A stretch of DNA of 64,000 nucleotides from Ypsolopha sequella (Eukaryota; Arthropoda; Insecta; Lepidoptera; Ypsolophidae), in assembly GCA_934047225.1 (NCBI GenBank), contig OW203989.1, positions 4,935,977 through 4,999,976 on the forward strand. Reading direction: 5' to 3'. This document shows, piece after piece, positions 1-12,475 of this stretch; within the stretch, counting starts at the first letter, position 1; each line of letters starts with the position of its first letter. The notes under the pieces are model-generated. The model was not told the DNA's origin. It saw only the letters and a program-made list of their open reading frames with translations, and ran no database searches. The translations under genes were made by a program, and so were the position numbers.

Positions 1-601
1 ACAAACCTAGTTATGGTAGGTTCGTTAAGAGCAAAACTGCTTGGCAAGATGCTGGCTCCGTAAGCTTTTTTACTGGTTCTGCAATACTCTGCATTTAGTC
101 CTGGACTTGAGAGCTTCGTTATTTGAGATTAACTTATTTATGCAGGAGTGGAATCTTGTTAAGCGTAAGCAAAAACCTTCTTGTGTTTATTGTTGAAGTG
201 AAATACTCGTTTTGTATTTTGAGAAATTGTTTTTGGAAACAAGAAACACTTTTCTTGTGTTTCAGTGAAAAGGCATTTCGTAGAATTCTTCTTTATATGT
301 CTTACAGATTTTACAGTGTATTTCCGTTTTATTATTCGAATACCTGCTTTTTAAATTAAATATTCGGCTTTTTTTCATTTTGTTTCTAGTTTTTTTTACC
401 AGCTCAATCAACTAAGACTTGTGCATTAATTTATATATATGTATAATATCTATTAGCATAAATATATGCTTTTTAAAATATTGTATAAACCAGACCTAAA
501 CACTCTACGCCAGATTAGAACAACTCCTAACTCTGCCTATTGGTATATCTACAACAATTTTGCAGATCTTTGCGGGTCTGACATGGGTCACGACGAGGGA
601 G
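1..601. other. AT-rich stretch, no gene seen
   Basis: Short ORFs here have no recognisable motif and AT-rich codon content like the surrounding non-coding DNA. I see no exon signals I can support. Confidence 0.5.
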
Positions 602-690
602 ACATCATCATCATTATCACTGAAATCATCATAATCATCATTATTATAATGACTATCATTATCATCGTCATTTTCATCATCACCATTTTC
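602..690. repeat. ATC/ATT trinucleotide microsatellite
   Basis: An imperfect run of ATC and ATT triplets. The Ile/Met-rich ORF across it is a by-product of the repeat. Confidence 0.8.
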
Positions 691-875
691 TTTACCGGTT
701 AATTAAAAATAAAATAAATGAGCAAGCGCGAAGCCTGATGAAGGAAGTTCTTCTCGCTTGAATCAAGGTGAGTCTTAGCTTTAATATCTATTTCGTTATT
801 ATGGACACTCATCCTAATTTTAGTGATAGATATAAAATACACAATGTTCCGAAAAGCTCCAATGCTCTGTTGCCT

Positions 876-950
876 CAAAGGCAGGAGTCGAACAAAAACC
901 GTTTTGCTAACAGTCGATTGTCTTGCCATCTGAGCTACCACTGCCCCAAT
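876..950 (-). repeat. tRNA-like SINE head, degenerate
   Basis: On the minus strand the sequence has an A-box-like GTGGTAGCTCAGATGG and a B-box-like TTGTTCGACTCC at tRNA spacing. The acceptor and anticodon stems do not form properly, so it is a tRNA-derived repeat or pseudogene, not a working tRNA. Confidence 0.55.
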
Positions 951-959
951 TACCACTCT

Positions 960-1454
960 GCAATGACTAACTTTGTAAAGGGGCAAAGTTGCAATTCGAT
1001 ACGAAAACGGATGATCCGTGGTTCAAAAGATCAACAAGCAAAGTTGGAGTTTCAACTCAGCTCACACCTTGCAGAAAACTCTTCAGCTAGCTGGTGAACC
1101 GACTTGCAAGTTAGTTCGTGTTTGCGTTTTGATACTTTTACCTTTGAACTATTCCGTGGATAGTAGTACCAGTGTTAGAGGAGAAACTCTAGTCTTAGAA
1201 ACTCTAGCTATGGAAGTTTAGATGCATTCATAATAGTTTACAATATTTGATATACGAGAAGGAGTCCGAGTGTTGAATCTGAAATGCTAGTCACAGTTCA
1301 CATTCGTACGCCACATTTCACTGATTGTGATCGGGGATCGCCGTTTTTAGGCGATAAACTTACATTACGCCTGGATTTTTCTCAAGATTCATAGATACAA
1401 AAGGTAAAAACTGATTGTGAAGAAAATAGCTTTTTTTTTTCATTTTTTTTTTTT
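960..1454. other. no gene seen
   Basis: This stretch is unassigned sequence ending in T-rich homopolymer runs. Confidence 0.4.
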
Positions 1455-1660
1455 TTTGATGTTTAAGAATAGACGTTGCATACCAAATCAAAAACAAACC
1501 ACAAAAATAATGTCCCTAAAGGTTTTTTTTTTTCGTCTCCTTTTTCAGTGGTAAACAATTTTTCAAAACAATGTCCCTGTTTTATTATATTCTTATTCTT
1601 ATTAGTTATTTCTGATTCAATTACCGTTCTAACAAAAAAATTGCAATTTTCTATCATAAA
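1455..1660 (-). repeat. dispersed repeat, copy 1
   Basis: The reverse complement of this stretch resembles 10205-10420. Shared segments include AACGTCTATTCTTAA and a GGGACATTATTTTGA-like segment. The two copies are in opposite orientation, about 200 bp long and diverged. The class is unknown. Confidence 0.5.
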
Positions 1661-2029
1661 TACAACAATTTCTACGAAAAAGCACTGCGATCGCGTCCTA
1701 TATATACGAAGACGCTCAGTTGGAGCATTTTTTTAAGAAATACAATAAAACTGAAAAAAAAATTGTCTTACGATGGACACACTGTATGTGCGAGTATATG
1801 TAAATTAATAATAACGAATAAGTAAATTAATACCATTATTGAATGACTGACCGACTCGACTGCACGCAATGCAAGGACCAAAAGGCTGGACCTAGGACCG
1901 TGAAATTCGGACTGTAGGTTCTTTGTATGACATACATATCCACTCGGAAAAAATTTTATGAACCTCCCACAGGATCATGAAAAATGGACACCATGCGAGC
2001 AACGCTACGTGGAGACCTCTTTATAAATT
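1661..2029. other. no gene seen
   Basis: This stretch has no supported exon or repeat boundary. Confidence 0.4.
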
Positions 2030-3000
2030 TGTCTATAAAACCTACAGCCACTTGAAACACATCACTACATAGTATAAAACAAAGTCGCTTCCCGCTGTCT
2101 GTCTGTCCCTATGTATGCTTAGATCTTTAAAAATACGCAACGGATTTTGATGCGGTTTTTTTAATAGATAGAGTGGCTCTAGAGGAAGGTTTATATGCAT
2201 AATACATGCATAACATAGTAGTGAAACACTGATAATTTTAGAGGTTTCCAATGTGATGTCGTAAATAAACAGATTTTTTTGCGCTTACATTGCAAACGCT
2301 GGCTGAACCCTCCGAGGTAGATCAAAATAATATACTACAGTATTGTACAAATTAAAAGAGGTCTACAAAAAAAACCCGCGATGGTATATGTCTATCTCTT
2401 AGGGATAACCCACAATAACCATTTTTTTTTCTTTACTTTTTACGAAAAATAATGGCTTATTTACGAGGCGATTTTAAGCAATACAGCATTAATTCTTATC
2501 CAATTAAGGCGCTCTTATCCCAAAAGAGTGACTCTCTGTCTTTTTCTTTACGTGTAAGGAGTAAAGAAAATAACCACACTTTTGTACTTTTTCGTTGTTT
2601 TTATCGGTTTTTAAATTGTTTAAAATAAGGGATATGTTTATTAAAACCCACTTACGTGGTCGACCTAGAAAATTTAAAGAGCAATATTACCAGATATGTT
2701 TCGTTAATAAAAGAGTGGAATTATGGAAATGGCATGATTTGAAAGGTCTTATTACATGCTGTGTTCGTGAATTATTTCTATCGAGCAAAGTTTATCTGAT
2801 CGTGTAACACATGCATGGAAGACCTAGATAAATGTTCGAACTATATTGCGTTTTTTTTTTTGAAGTTTTAGACGATATTTGAAAGTTCTATTTGACTTTG
2901 AAATTACTGATTTTGGGATAAGAGCGCCTTAAGTACCTTAAATACTGTAGTATATTTAGTATCAGCATTGCACCCGTGCGAAGCCGGGGCGGGTTGCTAG
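2030..3000 (+). mobile_element. Helitron-like non-autonomous element
   Basis: The 3' end has a short hairpin (ACCCG pairing with CGGGT at about 2972-2976 and 2990-2994), then CTAG at 2997-3000 followed by T, as in Helitron termini. Upstream, the CTGTCTGTCTGTCC and GATGCGGTTTTTTTAATAG blocks resemble sequence I recall from lepidopteran elements with this terminus. The 5' end is a guess. No Rep/helicase coding sequence is present, so it would be non-autonomous. Confidence 0.5.
2504..2932. mobile_element. TTAA-flanked MITE, piggyBac-like, nested in the Helitron-like element
   Basis: A perfect 22-bp inverted repeat, TTAAGGCGCTCTTATCCCAA plus two more A, lies at 2504-2525 and 2911-2932. Both outer ends are TTAA, the target site of piggyBac-type transposons. 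A second perfect 15-bp inverted repeat (ATATACTACAGTATT) surrounds it at 2332-2346 and 2940-2954. The 70-codon ORF inside has an RGRPRKF AT-hook-like run but no transposase motif. Confidence 0.6.
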
Positions 3001-5265
3001 TACTTTACATTGTGACTCACGTGAAAAACTATTTAAAACACAAAGCCTTCGAAAACACGGATCCATAAATATTCGTCGACGAATACGTAGCTACATTCAA
3101 ATGCGACGATAGCCCGAAGATATACGGCCATTGTCGGCACTGCCGCGACTAAGTGCACTCGCGTTGTGTAGCAAACGACTAAATAAAATTGTTCGTCGAG
3201 CTGAAGTGCTTTCAACTGACAGAATAGCTTTTAGTTTTGTTTGCGTAGGTTCAAATCATTGGACTGTTCCATAGTAAAACCAGAACAGTAGATTAACTCA
3301 CGCCCCGTACGAGACTTCAATACCTACTGTGTCAGGGTTGTTCCTTCTTTTATTTTCGTACCTAGCTAATACAAATCAATATTTAAATACATATATTATA
3401 CATATACTACGTAGGTATGTATTATGTTTGTAAATATTAAATTCATTTACATTGGGCCTTCAACTCGATGGCAGCAGCAGCGACAGCCGGTACGAATAGC
3501 GATACGTTAAATGAACGTGTTACCAACTTATCTGTTGCCGTAGGCCAAACTAAAATGACTTCTATATTCATTAGTAACAGTCTTCGTTGCCGCGAGTCGC
3601 CGAAATAGATAAGTTTGTGGTGCGGAACTGTTCTCAAGGCGGCCCCCTTTGGTGGCACGTTTGATCTACAAAGACGCCGCCGCGCCGCTGCGCCGCGCCG
3701 TAGAGACCCGAATTGACCTTTATGTAGACCGGGAGCTCAGTACCGTATTTTAACCTTATATGAGGTAGACATTAATAAAAAGCACATTTATTTAAATAAG
3801 ACTTCTTTAATTTAAAATGCTTACAATTTATAATATGAAGCACGATATTTTGAAACATTATCTGTCAAATCCTCACGTGATATTAATTGTAGCCATTGTA
3901 AGCGCCTGAAAACAACAAAATAAAAATTATGACAAATCAACTGACATTTTGAAGCCGATTATGACAAATGAGCTATCAATCGACGACGTAGTGAAACATT
4001 CAAACATACATACATTCATATCATACATAATAAACGTATAGACCTTATAACTCATAAAGAAATCTTACTTGCTTATATTAAATAAAGTAAGAAAACTTGA
4101 AAATAATCAATTATAAAATTAAAGATAAGCTCCTGAATTTACCTTAAAAACATGGGCATCGTCAAAAGGGGGAAGGGGGCAGCTGTCCCCCCCTAGAGAT
4201 TTGAAAAACTTTGAGATTTTTATAATAAAGTAACCGAAAAATTCGCGAGAAACCCAAGAACATTATGTTTATAAGACAATTATTTTGTTTCTTGTAATGA
4301 ACAATTAAAAACTTTACATTTGTTTATTTTACCTACAATTCATGTCATCTTGCCCCCCTGGCAACGCTTTTGCTTAAAAATCTTTGTGATTGTTGACTAA
4401 ATTAATCAGTTCAATTCATTTAAGTACATAATAAAATTTAAGTATCTAATCGAACATTGGCTCCTAGTCTATCATTAAAAAATCTTTGCGATTTCAACCA
4501 TATCAGCTCTACATTTAAAAACACTTTGACTAACTGACAATCATAGCACAGTTATGATCATAGGTACCTATGTTAAATGTGAACAAAGAAAGTACGGTTT
4601 ACATCTCTCATTATTATTTATATGTACCATAAATTGTGTACTCACCTTTCTTGTTGAGTTGGTATTGAGAAGAACGATAATTCTGGATTTGAGGAATTAT
4701 TATTGAGGCATCCGAAGACAGAACAATATGTACGACAGCGTGGTGTCGACATATTTGAAGTGATCGGTGCCGCGCTGGCGCGCTTGTTCGAAAGACTTGA
4801 CTGAGCGCGACCGCGGCGTAACCCCGACTAGCACCGGCCTTGCATACCGAGATATTGCTGTTGTGTGCGTACTGTAGTTCATGCGTACTAGCACGCACAC
4901 ATATTAGCCGCGCGATGTACCTTTGGTTGAAGATAAACTACTTTTCTGGTTTTACTATGACTGTTCGATTGAGCTGCAGTTTGTGGTTTTGAAATGTTTT
5001 TATTTAATATTCTATAAGATTTGAATTAAAAACTAGCTTTTGCTCGCAACATCAATGTAAAAACCATCATAACTTGACAGAAATATGTCTAACAGGCAGG
5101 GGTATCATTTAAAATCTAGTCCACGTTATACCGTCGTGTCGTCGCGTAGGTTCTCTAGATACTTTATTGTGACTTATTCTAATTACGTACAGTACAGTCT
5201 AAGTTACACTTAGCTAGACAACAGTGCAATTCATTGATTGACAGACAGTCCGACCAACAGACGGA
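3001..5265. other. no gene assigned; GC-rich patches
   Basis: There are two GC-rich patches, at about 3450-3740 and 4740-4915, inside AT-rich DNA. They could be regulatory DNA or an unseen 5' exon of the downstream gene, but no splice-consistent coding segment can be supported. A 14-bp palindrome ATTCGTCGACGAAT lies near 3070. About 4155-4350 holds runs of G and C around CAGCTG that look like repeat DNA. Confidence 0.35.
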
Positions 5266-5267
5266 CA

Positions 5268-5290
5268 GAAAGAAAGAAAAGAAAGAAAAT
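5268..5290. repeat. GAAA microsatellite at the 3' end of the LINE
   Basis: A GAAA/CTTT run lies at the downstream boundary of the minus-strand LINE and probably represents its tail. Confidence 0.6.
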
Positions 5291-7285
5291 ATTTATTTGC
5301 TGTGATAAGGGTACATAGGTTATTAGGAGTATACAAAAGAACGCCTTAATCAGCTAGTGTTATAGCATGCAAATACTTAAATTAATGATAATGTTGTCAA
5401 CAAATTATTTACAATTAAATACAATTACTAATTATGTTTTACAATGCCTCTTTTTAAATAACTAAGTATGATTATAATTACAAACTTCCCTAAATTCTTT
5501 TATTGAATAGAAACAATGTCCCTGCAACCATTTAAAAAGATTACTTTTAAATTGATTAATTGGCAATGACTTGAGGTTATCAGGGATGCCATTGTAGATT
5601 TTTATGGCCATATATGAACAATTTTTTTGGTACAATGTTGTCCGGGGTGTAAAGTCAACCACTAGTCTGTCAGGGTTCCTAGTATTTCTTTGGTAAAAAT
5701 CACTTGCTTTTGTAAATAAGTCCAAATGCAGTTTCACAAACTTACAAATTTCAAAAATGTATAGACACGGCAATGGGAGTATATTACATTCCTTGAAATA
5801 AGGCTTGCATGATTGGTCTGGTGCTATACCACATATCGCACGGACACATTTTTTTTTGTGCTATGAACACTTTCTGAAAGTCCGTTCCATTCCCCCAAAT
5901 AATAAGTCCGTATCTAAGAATAGACTCAACATATCCGTGATAGGCCGTTAGAGCAGTACAAAGAGAAGCTGTCTTACGTAGTTTATTTAACACAAAAACA
6001 AATCTATTTAACTTGCAGCATATTTTAAGCATATGTTCTTTCCAATTTAAATCTTTATCAATAACAATACCCAAAAATGTCACATTATTAGCCTCCTTTA
6101 GAATTTGTCCTTTATGATTAATGTTTAAATTTATGTCATTTCTATAATCATTAAAATTAATGTACATTGTTTTATTCAAATTCACTTGCAAATTATTATA
6201 ATTAAGCCAATTAATTACCGATAACACAGTATTGTTAATGTCAGATTCATGTTTAATAGTATTAGCAAAGTTTTTCTTATAAGTAACAATCAAAGAAATG
6301 TCATCTGCGAATAAAATACATTTTTGATTAGTTATCTCAGGAAGATCATTAATATAAATTAAGAATAGAAGTGGGCCAAGCACACTTCCTTGAGGGACAC
6401 CGAATTTATTGTATTTCAACTCTGATCTATGACATTTGATTTCGTTTTTTATTAGTCTGCTTATCTCCACGCATTGTTCTCTATTTTCTAGATAGGTTCT
6501 CAGCCAACGAATCGCTGGACCTCTTATTCCATAATTTTCGAGCTTGGATAGCAGTAATTTATGTGAGACAAAGTCAAAGGCTTTAGACATATCGAAGAAC
6601 AACACTGTTGTAAAGTTTTGGATATCTACGTTACGGGTTATACCATTAATAAGTTTAAAAGCAGCGAGTGTTGTTGATTTTTGTTTCTGAAAGCCATGTT
6701 GTTCTTGTTTTAAAATTTTATATTTGCCAAAAAAATGTATCATCCTATTGTACATGGCTTTTTCAAATAACTTTGAGAGAACTGGTGTGAGTGTGATGGG
6801 ACGATAATTTCCAATTTCAGATTTCTCTCCCTTTTTGAATAAGGGTTTCACAATAGACATTTTTAATTTTTCAGGGAAACAACCAGTCTCCAAAGATAGG
6901 TTTATGAGATAAGTTAATACAGAAGAAATTTCAATTTTACATGCTTTTAATATTTTTGTTGCTATACCATCAAATCCCTCAGAATTTGTATTGTTCAATG
7001 ATGATATCATTTTAATTATGTCACCTTCATTGTATGGATTAAGAAATATAGTGTTCTGAATTATATTATTTGTGTTGGTCAAGTTTAAATTGTGATTTAC
7101 CCTATTAGTCAATTCAATAAAATAGTTATTAAATGTCGTAGCAATACTGTCAGGATCCTGTATAGTCTTGCCTTCATGTTCAATATAGTCTATTGTTTGA
7201 GTTGGAAGTGGCAACATCTCAGATTCATTTTTTATTACATTCCAAGCAGCCCTGCATTTATTCGTACTTTCACTAACATATTTAT
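5290..7285 (-). mobile_element. 5'-truncated non-LTR retrotransposon (LINE)
   Basis: The element contains most of a reverse transcriptase ORF, a C-terminal region, a 3' untranslated region and a simple-repeat tail. Homology fades into AT-rich DNA just upstream of about 7285, which fits 5' truncation during target-primed insertion. No endonuclease domain is present. Confidence 0.8.
5462..7265 (-). pseudogene. LINE ORF2 reverse transcriptase, broken by one extra base
   Basis: The main open frame (5784-7217, 477 codons) has reverse transcriptase blocks in order: FKKGEKSEIGNYRPITL (about residues 127-143), FFDMSKAFD (207-215), GVPQGSVLGPLLF (273-285) and the catalytic FADD (303-306). The frame is lost at a run of nine T at 5849-5857 (A on the coding strand). 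With one base fewer, the reading would continue into the 5462-5773 frame, whose Cys-rich segment and DNLKSLPINQFKSNL tail are typical of LINE C termini. The coding frame also extends about 16 codons upstream of the first ATG. With only this one visible lesion, it may be a young copy. The clade (CR1 or Jockey-like) is not certain. Confidence 0.85.
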
Positions 7286-7289
7286 TTTA

Positions 7290-9660
7290 TATATTTTATA
7301 TTTATTATAGACCAAAATTACTGTTCTTTTTAAATTAATTTTAGTACTTAGGGGGCCTGATTTATTATATATCAATCAAGGAAAACCCGGTGTGTTTGTA
7401 AATTAAAGAAAAGAAATAAAAATAGAAAGTGGATGTCTAAAGAAGAGTAATATAGGAAGAACACAAATCAGCGATTTTTAGAATTATTTTCTGTCTGTCT
7501 GTTTGTTTGTTTGGGCACATCTCCGAAATCACTTAACAGATTTAGATGCGGTTTTCTTTATTGTAGTCGTAGTGACCCTGGCCAACATAAAGGATATAAG
7601 GGCTGTTAATAAAATAACGCTCAAGCTGAAAATGGGGCAGAGTTGAATAAACGCGGGTGGAACCACAGGCAAAAGGCTATAGAAAAAATGAGATGAGACT
7701 GATATGGTCACTTTGAAATTTTCCAAAATTTATTTTTATGTTTTGGGATTCTGCAATTTTAAAATCACACGATACCGCACCAGAAAAATCAAATACAATA
7801 AGAAAGCTGTTACGTTTTCTGTTTTTGACAAAAACAATGTTGTGGCTTTATATTCCTGCTAAAGAACAATAACTAAAATAGGAAAATTTTTCTCTACAAA
7901 TCAATTTCATCAAGAAGCCGAGTTATAAAATAAAAACGCAGTCTTTCGTGAGCGCGTGTTTCTTGGTGGTCGTAACAGCCACGGCTGAGCGCACGCTATT
8001 TTAAAGTAAAAGGAAACGTCATAGAGTTCAGTTCTGATTGATGAAAAAATTAGGTTCTCAATCTGACGTTATATGCAGCCTTAGCAAGTCTAAGGACTTG
8101 AGAAATTGGATGGACTTAAGTTTAAAAGAAACGCTCCCCAAAGAAGATTTAAACAACGCTGATTTCCCTCAACAACTAAAACTCGCTACTAAAGTCACGA
8201 GCAAAATAAATATATAAAGATGACACATGTTTGCCTACCTACATAATTTACCACTACATAGAACTACGTTTTCACAAAAATCCTGTCCAATCCGTTGGGA
8301 AAGTAACAAACAAACCAAGGGATAATCCTGCTGGTGAACACCCGAAACATTTCGTCGACAAAAAACCAATAAAAACATCCAAAGTCCTCACAATTAAAGT
8401 TTTACAGCGAAACTAAAACAGAAGCTTGGGGAAGCATCAACTAAATTCCTCTTATATCCGCCAGCAAGCGCTAAGCTTTCAATCCTGAACTCGGCAAACG
8501 AGTGCCTTGAAAAACTTTTATTCGGCGAAAAATAACATTCTTGTGCTCTTTTAGATTATTTATAAGTACTTGTATTGTATAACAAGAGTTGTATTTGTAG
8601 GTTGTTTTTACGCCTTTTGTACACTGATACCGCAAAACGCAAAAACATAGCGAATTGATGACGAAATGCGTATGTAGAATACATAAGTAGTATTATTTAA
8701 ATGTTTTAAAATGTAACTTTATGGTGTATGTATTTAGTTATAATATTTTTATTAATAATTGTATATTATGAATTGACTTTTAAATGTGTTCCTTTATTAA
8801 TAAATAATTATGAGTATTTGAACGAGATGCAACATAAAAGCGATATGTTTTCATGTCTTGAGAAAAAATTTGTCTGTCAAGGGCTTAAGAAGTTCGGAAA
8901 AACCAGATGGTTTTAGTTTCTTACAGGCATAGTGTAGATGCAGCGGGTCAACGTTTAGCGGTATTGTAAAACAGCCTCAAATTAAACGTTGGATTGTAAA
9001 TTTTGCTAAAAACTACAAGGGTCGCCTCGCTCCGCTTCGCTTGGCTCCATATTTTATCCTACATGTAAACCTAACATACTCCTCCTCGCTTCGATCGTCG
9101 TCGCACGTATCTTTGACTTTTTGTTAAAAGACGTTTTACATTACGCCTATAATTGTTCGAGCGTAACGCAATGATAATCCAGCTGAACCTTTTTTAGCTG
9201 TTTTATATAATGGAGCTTTATTGTAAAACAATGATTCTACAATCCTGCTTCGACAAACGCATTGCCCTTTCCGCAGCGGCGCGGTGAAAAAGTACCAAAA
9301 AGTTTTAGATTCTGTTTACCAGCCTCAAACTACATGTGCCTACCTAACACTACTCACTTGGGCTTTCAAAACTTTTGCTTCAAGTATCTTATTATGATTG
9401 AGTACGCAGGCTGATCGTAAGAAGTTTTGAAGTGTTTTGGTACGTACGGACGTCAGTATAACCAACTACCTGACCACTGTAAAGGCGAAAGTTTGTACTT
9501 TAGCTTTACAGTATTTTATTTCACAAACTTAAATAGTAACTACATCTGTTATTTCGAATGTTGTATACGGTTATCATCTAATTACGAACATTACTTGTTA
9601 TGTGACTGTCAAAGTGTAATGTGAATGTTTTGATTGTAATTTGTTAATGTACCATTTGAA
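7290..9660. other. no gene seen; fragments of dispersed repeats
   Basis: About 7485-7560 repeats the CTGTCTGT...GATGCGGTTTTCTTTA block of the 2.0-kb Helitron-like element. About 7935-8040 has a CGTAACAGCCAC block shared with 58.5 kb. About 9018-9110 is a CG-rich CGCTCCGCTTCGCTTGG patch. No exon is supported. Confidence 0.4.
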
Positions 9661-9663
9661 CAA

Positions 9664-9715
9664 AATGAAAAAAAAAAAAAAAAAAAAAATATATAAAAAT
9701 AAAATAAAATTAATC
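9664..9715 (+). repeat. poly(A) run, probable retroposon tail
   Basis: A long A run follows a short ORF region (9427-9624) that has no recognisable motif. It probably marks the 3' end of an unidentified retroposed sequence. Confidence 0.5.
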
Positions 9716-10204
9716 TATGATGCGACGTTCAACAGTTTAAAATATGACCAATATCTACACTAATGCACAAACTGGTTTGGCCAAATACTAGAATAATGTT
9801 TATTACTTTTCTAAAATAATATAATACTTCTTCTTCTTCTTAGCGTGTCGATGGCATCAAATTATTATTATTTTAAACCTTTCCGGACCAGAAAGAGTCA
9901 TAATAATAGATCATAATAGAGTTATAATACTAATAATACCATTAATAATTTTGAACGTGACCCTACAGTTTTGAAGCTTTATGGAAAGGAGTAGCTAAAA
10001 AATTGTAGAATATCTGTGTAAAACTAGTCTCACACAAAGCTGTTTCCAAAATCCATCTTCTTCTGCTTGAAAATAATGACATCTTTATTTATGTCAATTA
10101 TATCTTGAAAAAATACTCCACCTGGGTATCTTTGTATGGGACGCCAGCGCAGTGACTTTGGTTAACCGCTCGTAGAAAATATTGTATTTATGATAGAACG
10201 TTTT
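9716..10204. other. no gene seen
   Basis: This is AT-rich sequence with a CTT microsatellite near 9829. Confidence 0.4.
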
Positions 10205-10420
10205 ATTTTTTTTTTGTTTGAAAGAAAATGGAATAGGCAATGACAAATAGGAATAAAAGAATAGTAAAACGGGGACATTATTTTGAAAAAAATTACTATT
10301 ACTGAAAAAAAAGACGGAAAAATTAAATAAAAAATCTTTTAGGATATTATTTTTATGGTAATGGTAGTTGATTATGTTTTGTTTTTGATTCGGTATGGAA
10401 CGTCTATTCTTAAGGATTAT
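10205..10420 (+). repeat. dispersed repeat, copy 2
   Basis: This is the inverted counterpart of 1455-1660, with shared GGGACATTATTTTGA and AACGTCTATTCTTAA segments. Confidence 0.5.
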
Positions 10421-11035
10421 AAAAGTTTTATTTCATTGCATTTCTCGCTCTAGATCAAAAGTTATGATATTTTTTAAACATAGTCTCCAGGTAGGCAAAA
10501 AAAATTTAAAACGTAAATTTATAAAACAAAAGATTTTCAAAAAAAATATCATTTTTTTGTCGATAAAATAAGGTCTAGTTTCACCCCTTTTTGGATGTGC
10601 ACTTGTACGAGGAACACACTGTATGTGTTTGAGAATAGAAAACAGAAAAATTTATCACCCGACATCACTTTGCATTGCAGTAACAACTTGTGGGTGCTTT
10701 TCATACCCCAGGACCAGAATACACAGAATTGTATCGTCAATAAATCATGTTCTGTCAATAAAGCAAGCCGCCGCCGCCAACCTTCGACGTTGAATCGATG
10801 CGTGCGTCATGCGATTATATTATTTTTTCGATTTTCTCAAGATTCTCAGAGGTTAAACGATTTTGTTTTTTTACATCCATGGGTAAAGAAAACGATTTTC
10901 TTATGATCTTGTTATGTGCGTACCAGTTGTTATTCCTGGAATATTCGTATGAGAAAACAAATGTTAAAAAGGTTGCTTCGTATTTAGGTAAAATCTGAGC
11001 AATAATTTTTATAAAATACTGTTTCAGGGCCTTTT
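10421..11035. other. no gene seen
   Basis: Overlapping short ORFs on both strands show no motif, and no splice-consistent exon is visible. Confidence 0.4.
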
Positions 11036-11143
11036 TATTTTTTATATGTTGTATTTTACATAAAACTTAATTAAATAGTTTCAGACGCTGTATTTCGACC
11101 CCTCAACGGGGTCGTCATCAGGCGAATAGAAAAATTATTTATG
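11036..11143. repeat. left arm of inverted-repeat element
   Basis: The arm (for example TTAATTAAATAGTTT and the GGGGTCGTCATCAG block) is repeated in inverted orientation at 12476-12580. Together they enclose 1.3 kb holding a decayed LINE. Confidence 0.75.
11085..11127 (-). other. hammerhead-like structured motif, copy 1
   Basis: On the minus strand it reads CGC, CTGATGA, C, a stem-loop with CCCC/GGGG arms, GAAATACA, then GCG. The flanking CGC and GCG can pair as stem I. Compared with a canonical hammerhead core it has an extra C after CTGATGA and no proper stem III. Confidence 0.55.
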
Positions 11144-11240
11144 ACATATATAGGTATTTGAAGCTAGAAAACCACTGGCATCATTTAAAATATAATATAA
11201 AATATCAAAAAAAAAACTAATAAAAAAATTGTAATATAAT

Positions 11241-12475
11241 CCGGAAGGCGTTTGATAGGGTCAATAACGACATCCTGCTGACAAAACTTAGCACCATTGG
11301 CTTTGCCCCAGGACTTCTTCGGCTACTTGCGGACTACCTTCGTGATCGCCAGCAGTATGTCAGACTTGGAATATACGAGTCTAGCCCTTATCATACGCGT
11401 TCCGGCGTGAGTCAGGGCTCAATACTTGGGCCTCTCTTATTTTTATTGATGGTAAGCGACCTTCCTACCGTTCTAGAGCACTCCCACTGTTTGCTTTACG
11501 CTGACGACCTCAAACTTTTCATAGAAGTGAGGTATGACGCAGATTGCATAGCCCTGCAGCAGGACGTTGATGCTGTATACCAATGGAGTAATGACAACGG
11601 GATGGAATTCAATGCCTCTTAATGCTACGCAATGACCTTTGGTCGAATGTGGCACCCAATAAGTTATGGCTACGAAATAAATGAATAAAATAAAACCCGT
11701 ACAACAACTATGAAGGATTTGGGAGTCATATTTGATCGAAAGTTGACATTTCACGACCACATAATTGCGTTAGCAAAAGAGTGTTTCAGGCGGTTGGGTT
11801 TTATCCTAAGAAATTCCCATGACTTTAGGAATCAGCAAGTAATACGGCTAATTTTTGGGGCTTTAGTACGGTGCAAATTAGAAAGTACAATGTTTGTGTG
11901 AAATCCGCACGAGAGCACTTATGTCCTTTTGCTTGAGAAGGTGCAAAAAGCCTTCTTAAGATACCTTTACAAACATGTTAAAGGATATTATCCCTTCATG
12001 TATCCCACGAATTTTCTATTAGGTTGTCTTGGGAAATCTCACTCACTGGAAATCAGACGAGGAAAGCACCAGCTTGCGGTCATGTGTAGAATTCTTTGGG
12101 GAGATATTGATGCTCCAGATCTGCATGGTAAGCTGTGTCGATTTTTCACTCCCAATAATTATCTTCGCGGCCGTAAGCACAGGTTTTTCGCTGTGCCGTC
12201 GTGTCGCACAAAGGCGCGGTCTAACTCACCCATACCGCGTACTCTTCTCTCCCTCAACGCTCTTCTAAACGCCAATCAGGACTTTGATCTGTTTGCTGAT
12301 GGATGGCAGAAAATATTGTCAGAGTGTTTGTGTTTTTGTGAGAAGGCCTGTTTCTGACTTTATGTGTTATTCTTATTTATTTTAGTTGATTGTACCATTT
12401 TGTGTTTGTGTTACTATCTTTAATTATTGTAATTGGTTTGTCCGTTTTAATTAAAGTAAATAAATAAATAATATT
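11241..12475 (+). pseudogene. decayed LINE reverse transcriptase fragment
   Basis: The fragment begins abruptly at a RKAFDRVNNDILL-like palm segment (5' truncation) and continues through GVSQGSILGPLLF, a YADD catalytic motif and a MKDLGVIFDRKLTF block to a C-terminal segment ending near 12357. It is broken by in-frame stops near 11620 and 11900. An AT-rich tail (AATAAATAAATAA) ends at about 12475. The motif order is that of Jockey/I-type non-LTR elements. Confidence 0.85.

Noticed and set aside
2595..2807. Small AT-hook protein (RGRPRKF) inside the TTAA MITE
   Set aside because: A single short motif in a 70-codon frame within a non-autonomous element is weak evidence.
3443..3658. 71-codon minus-strand ORF in a GC-rich patch
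   Set aside because: No recognisable domain or splice context; GC-rich sequence lowers stop frequency.
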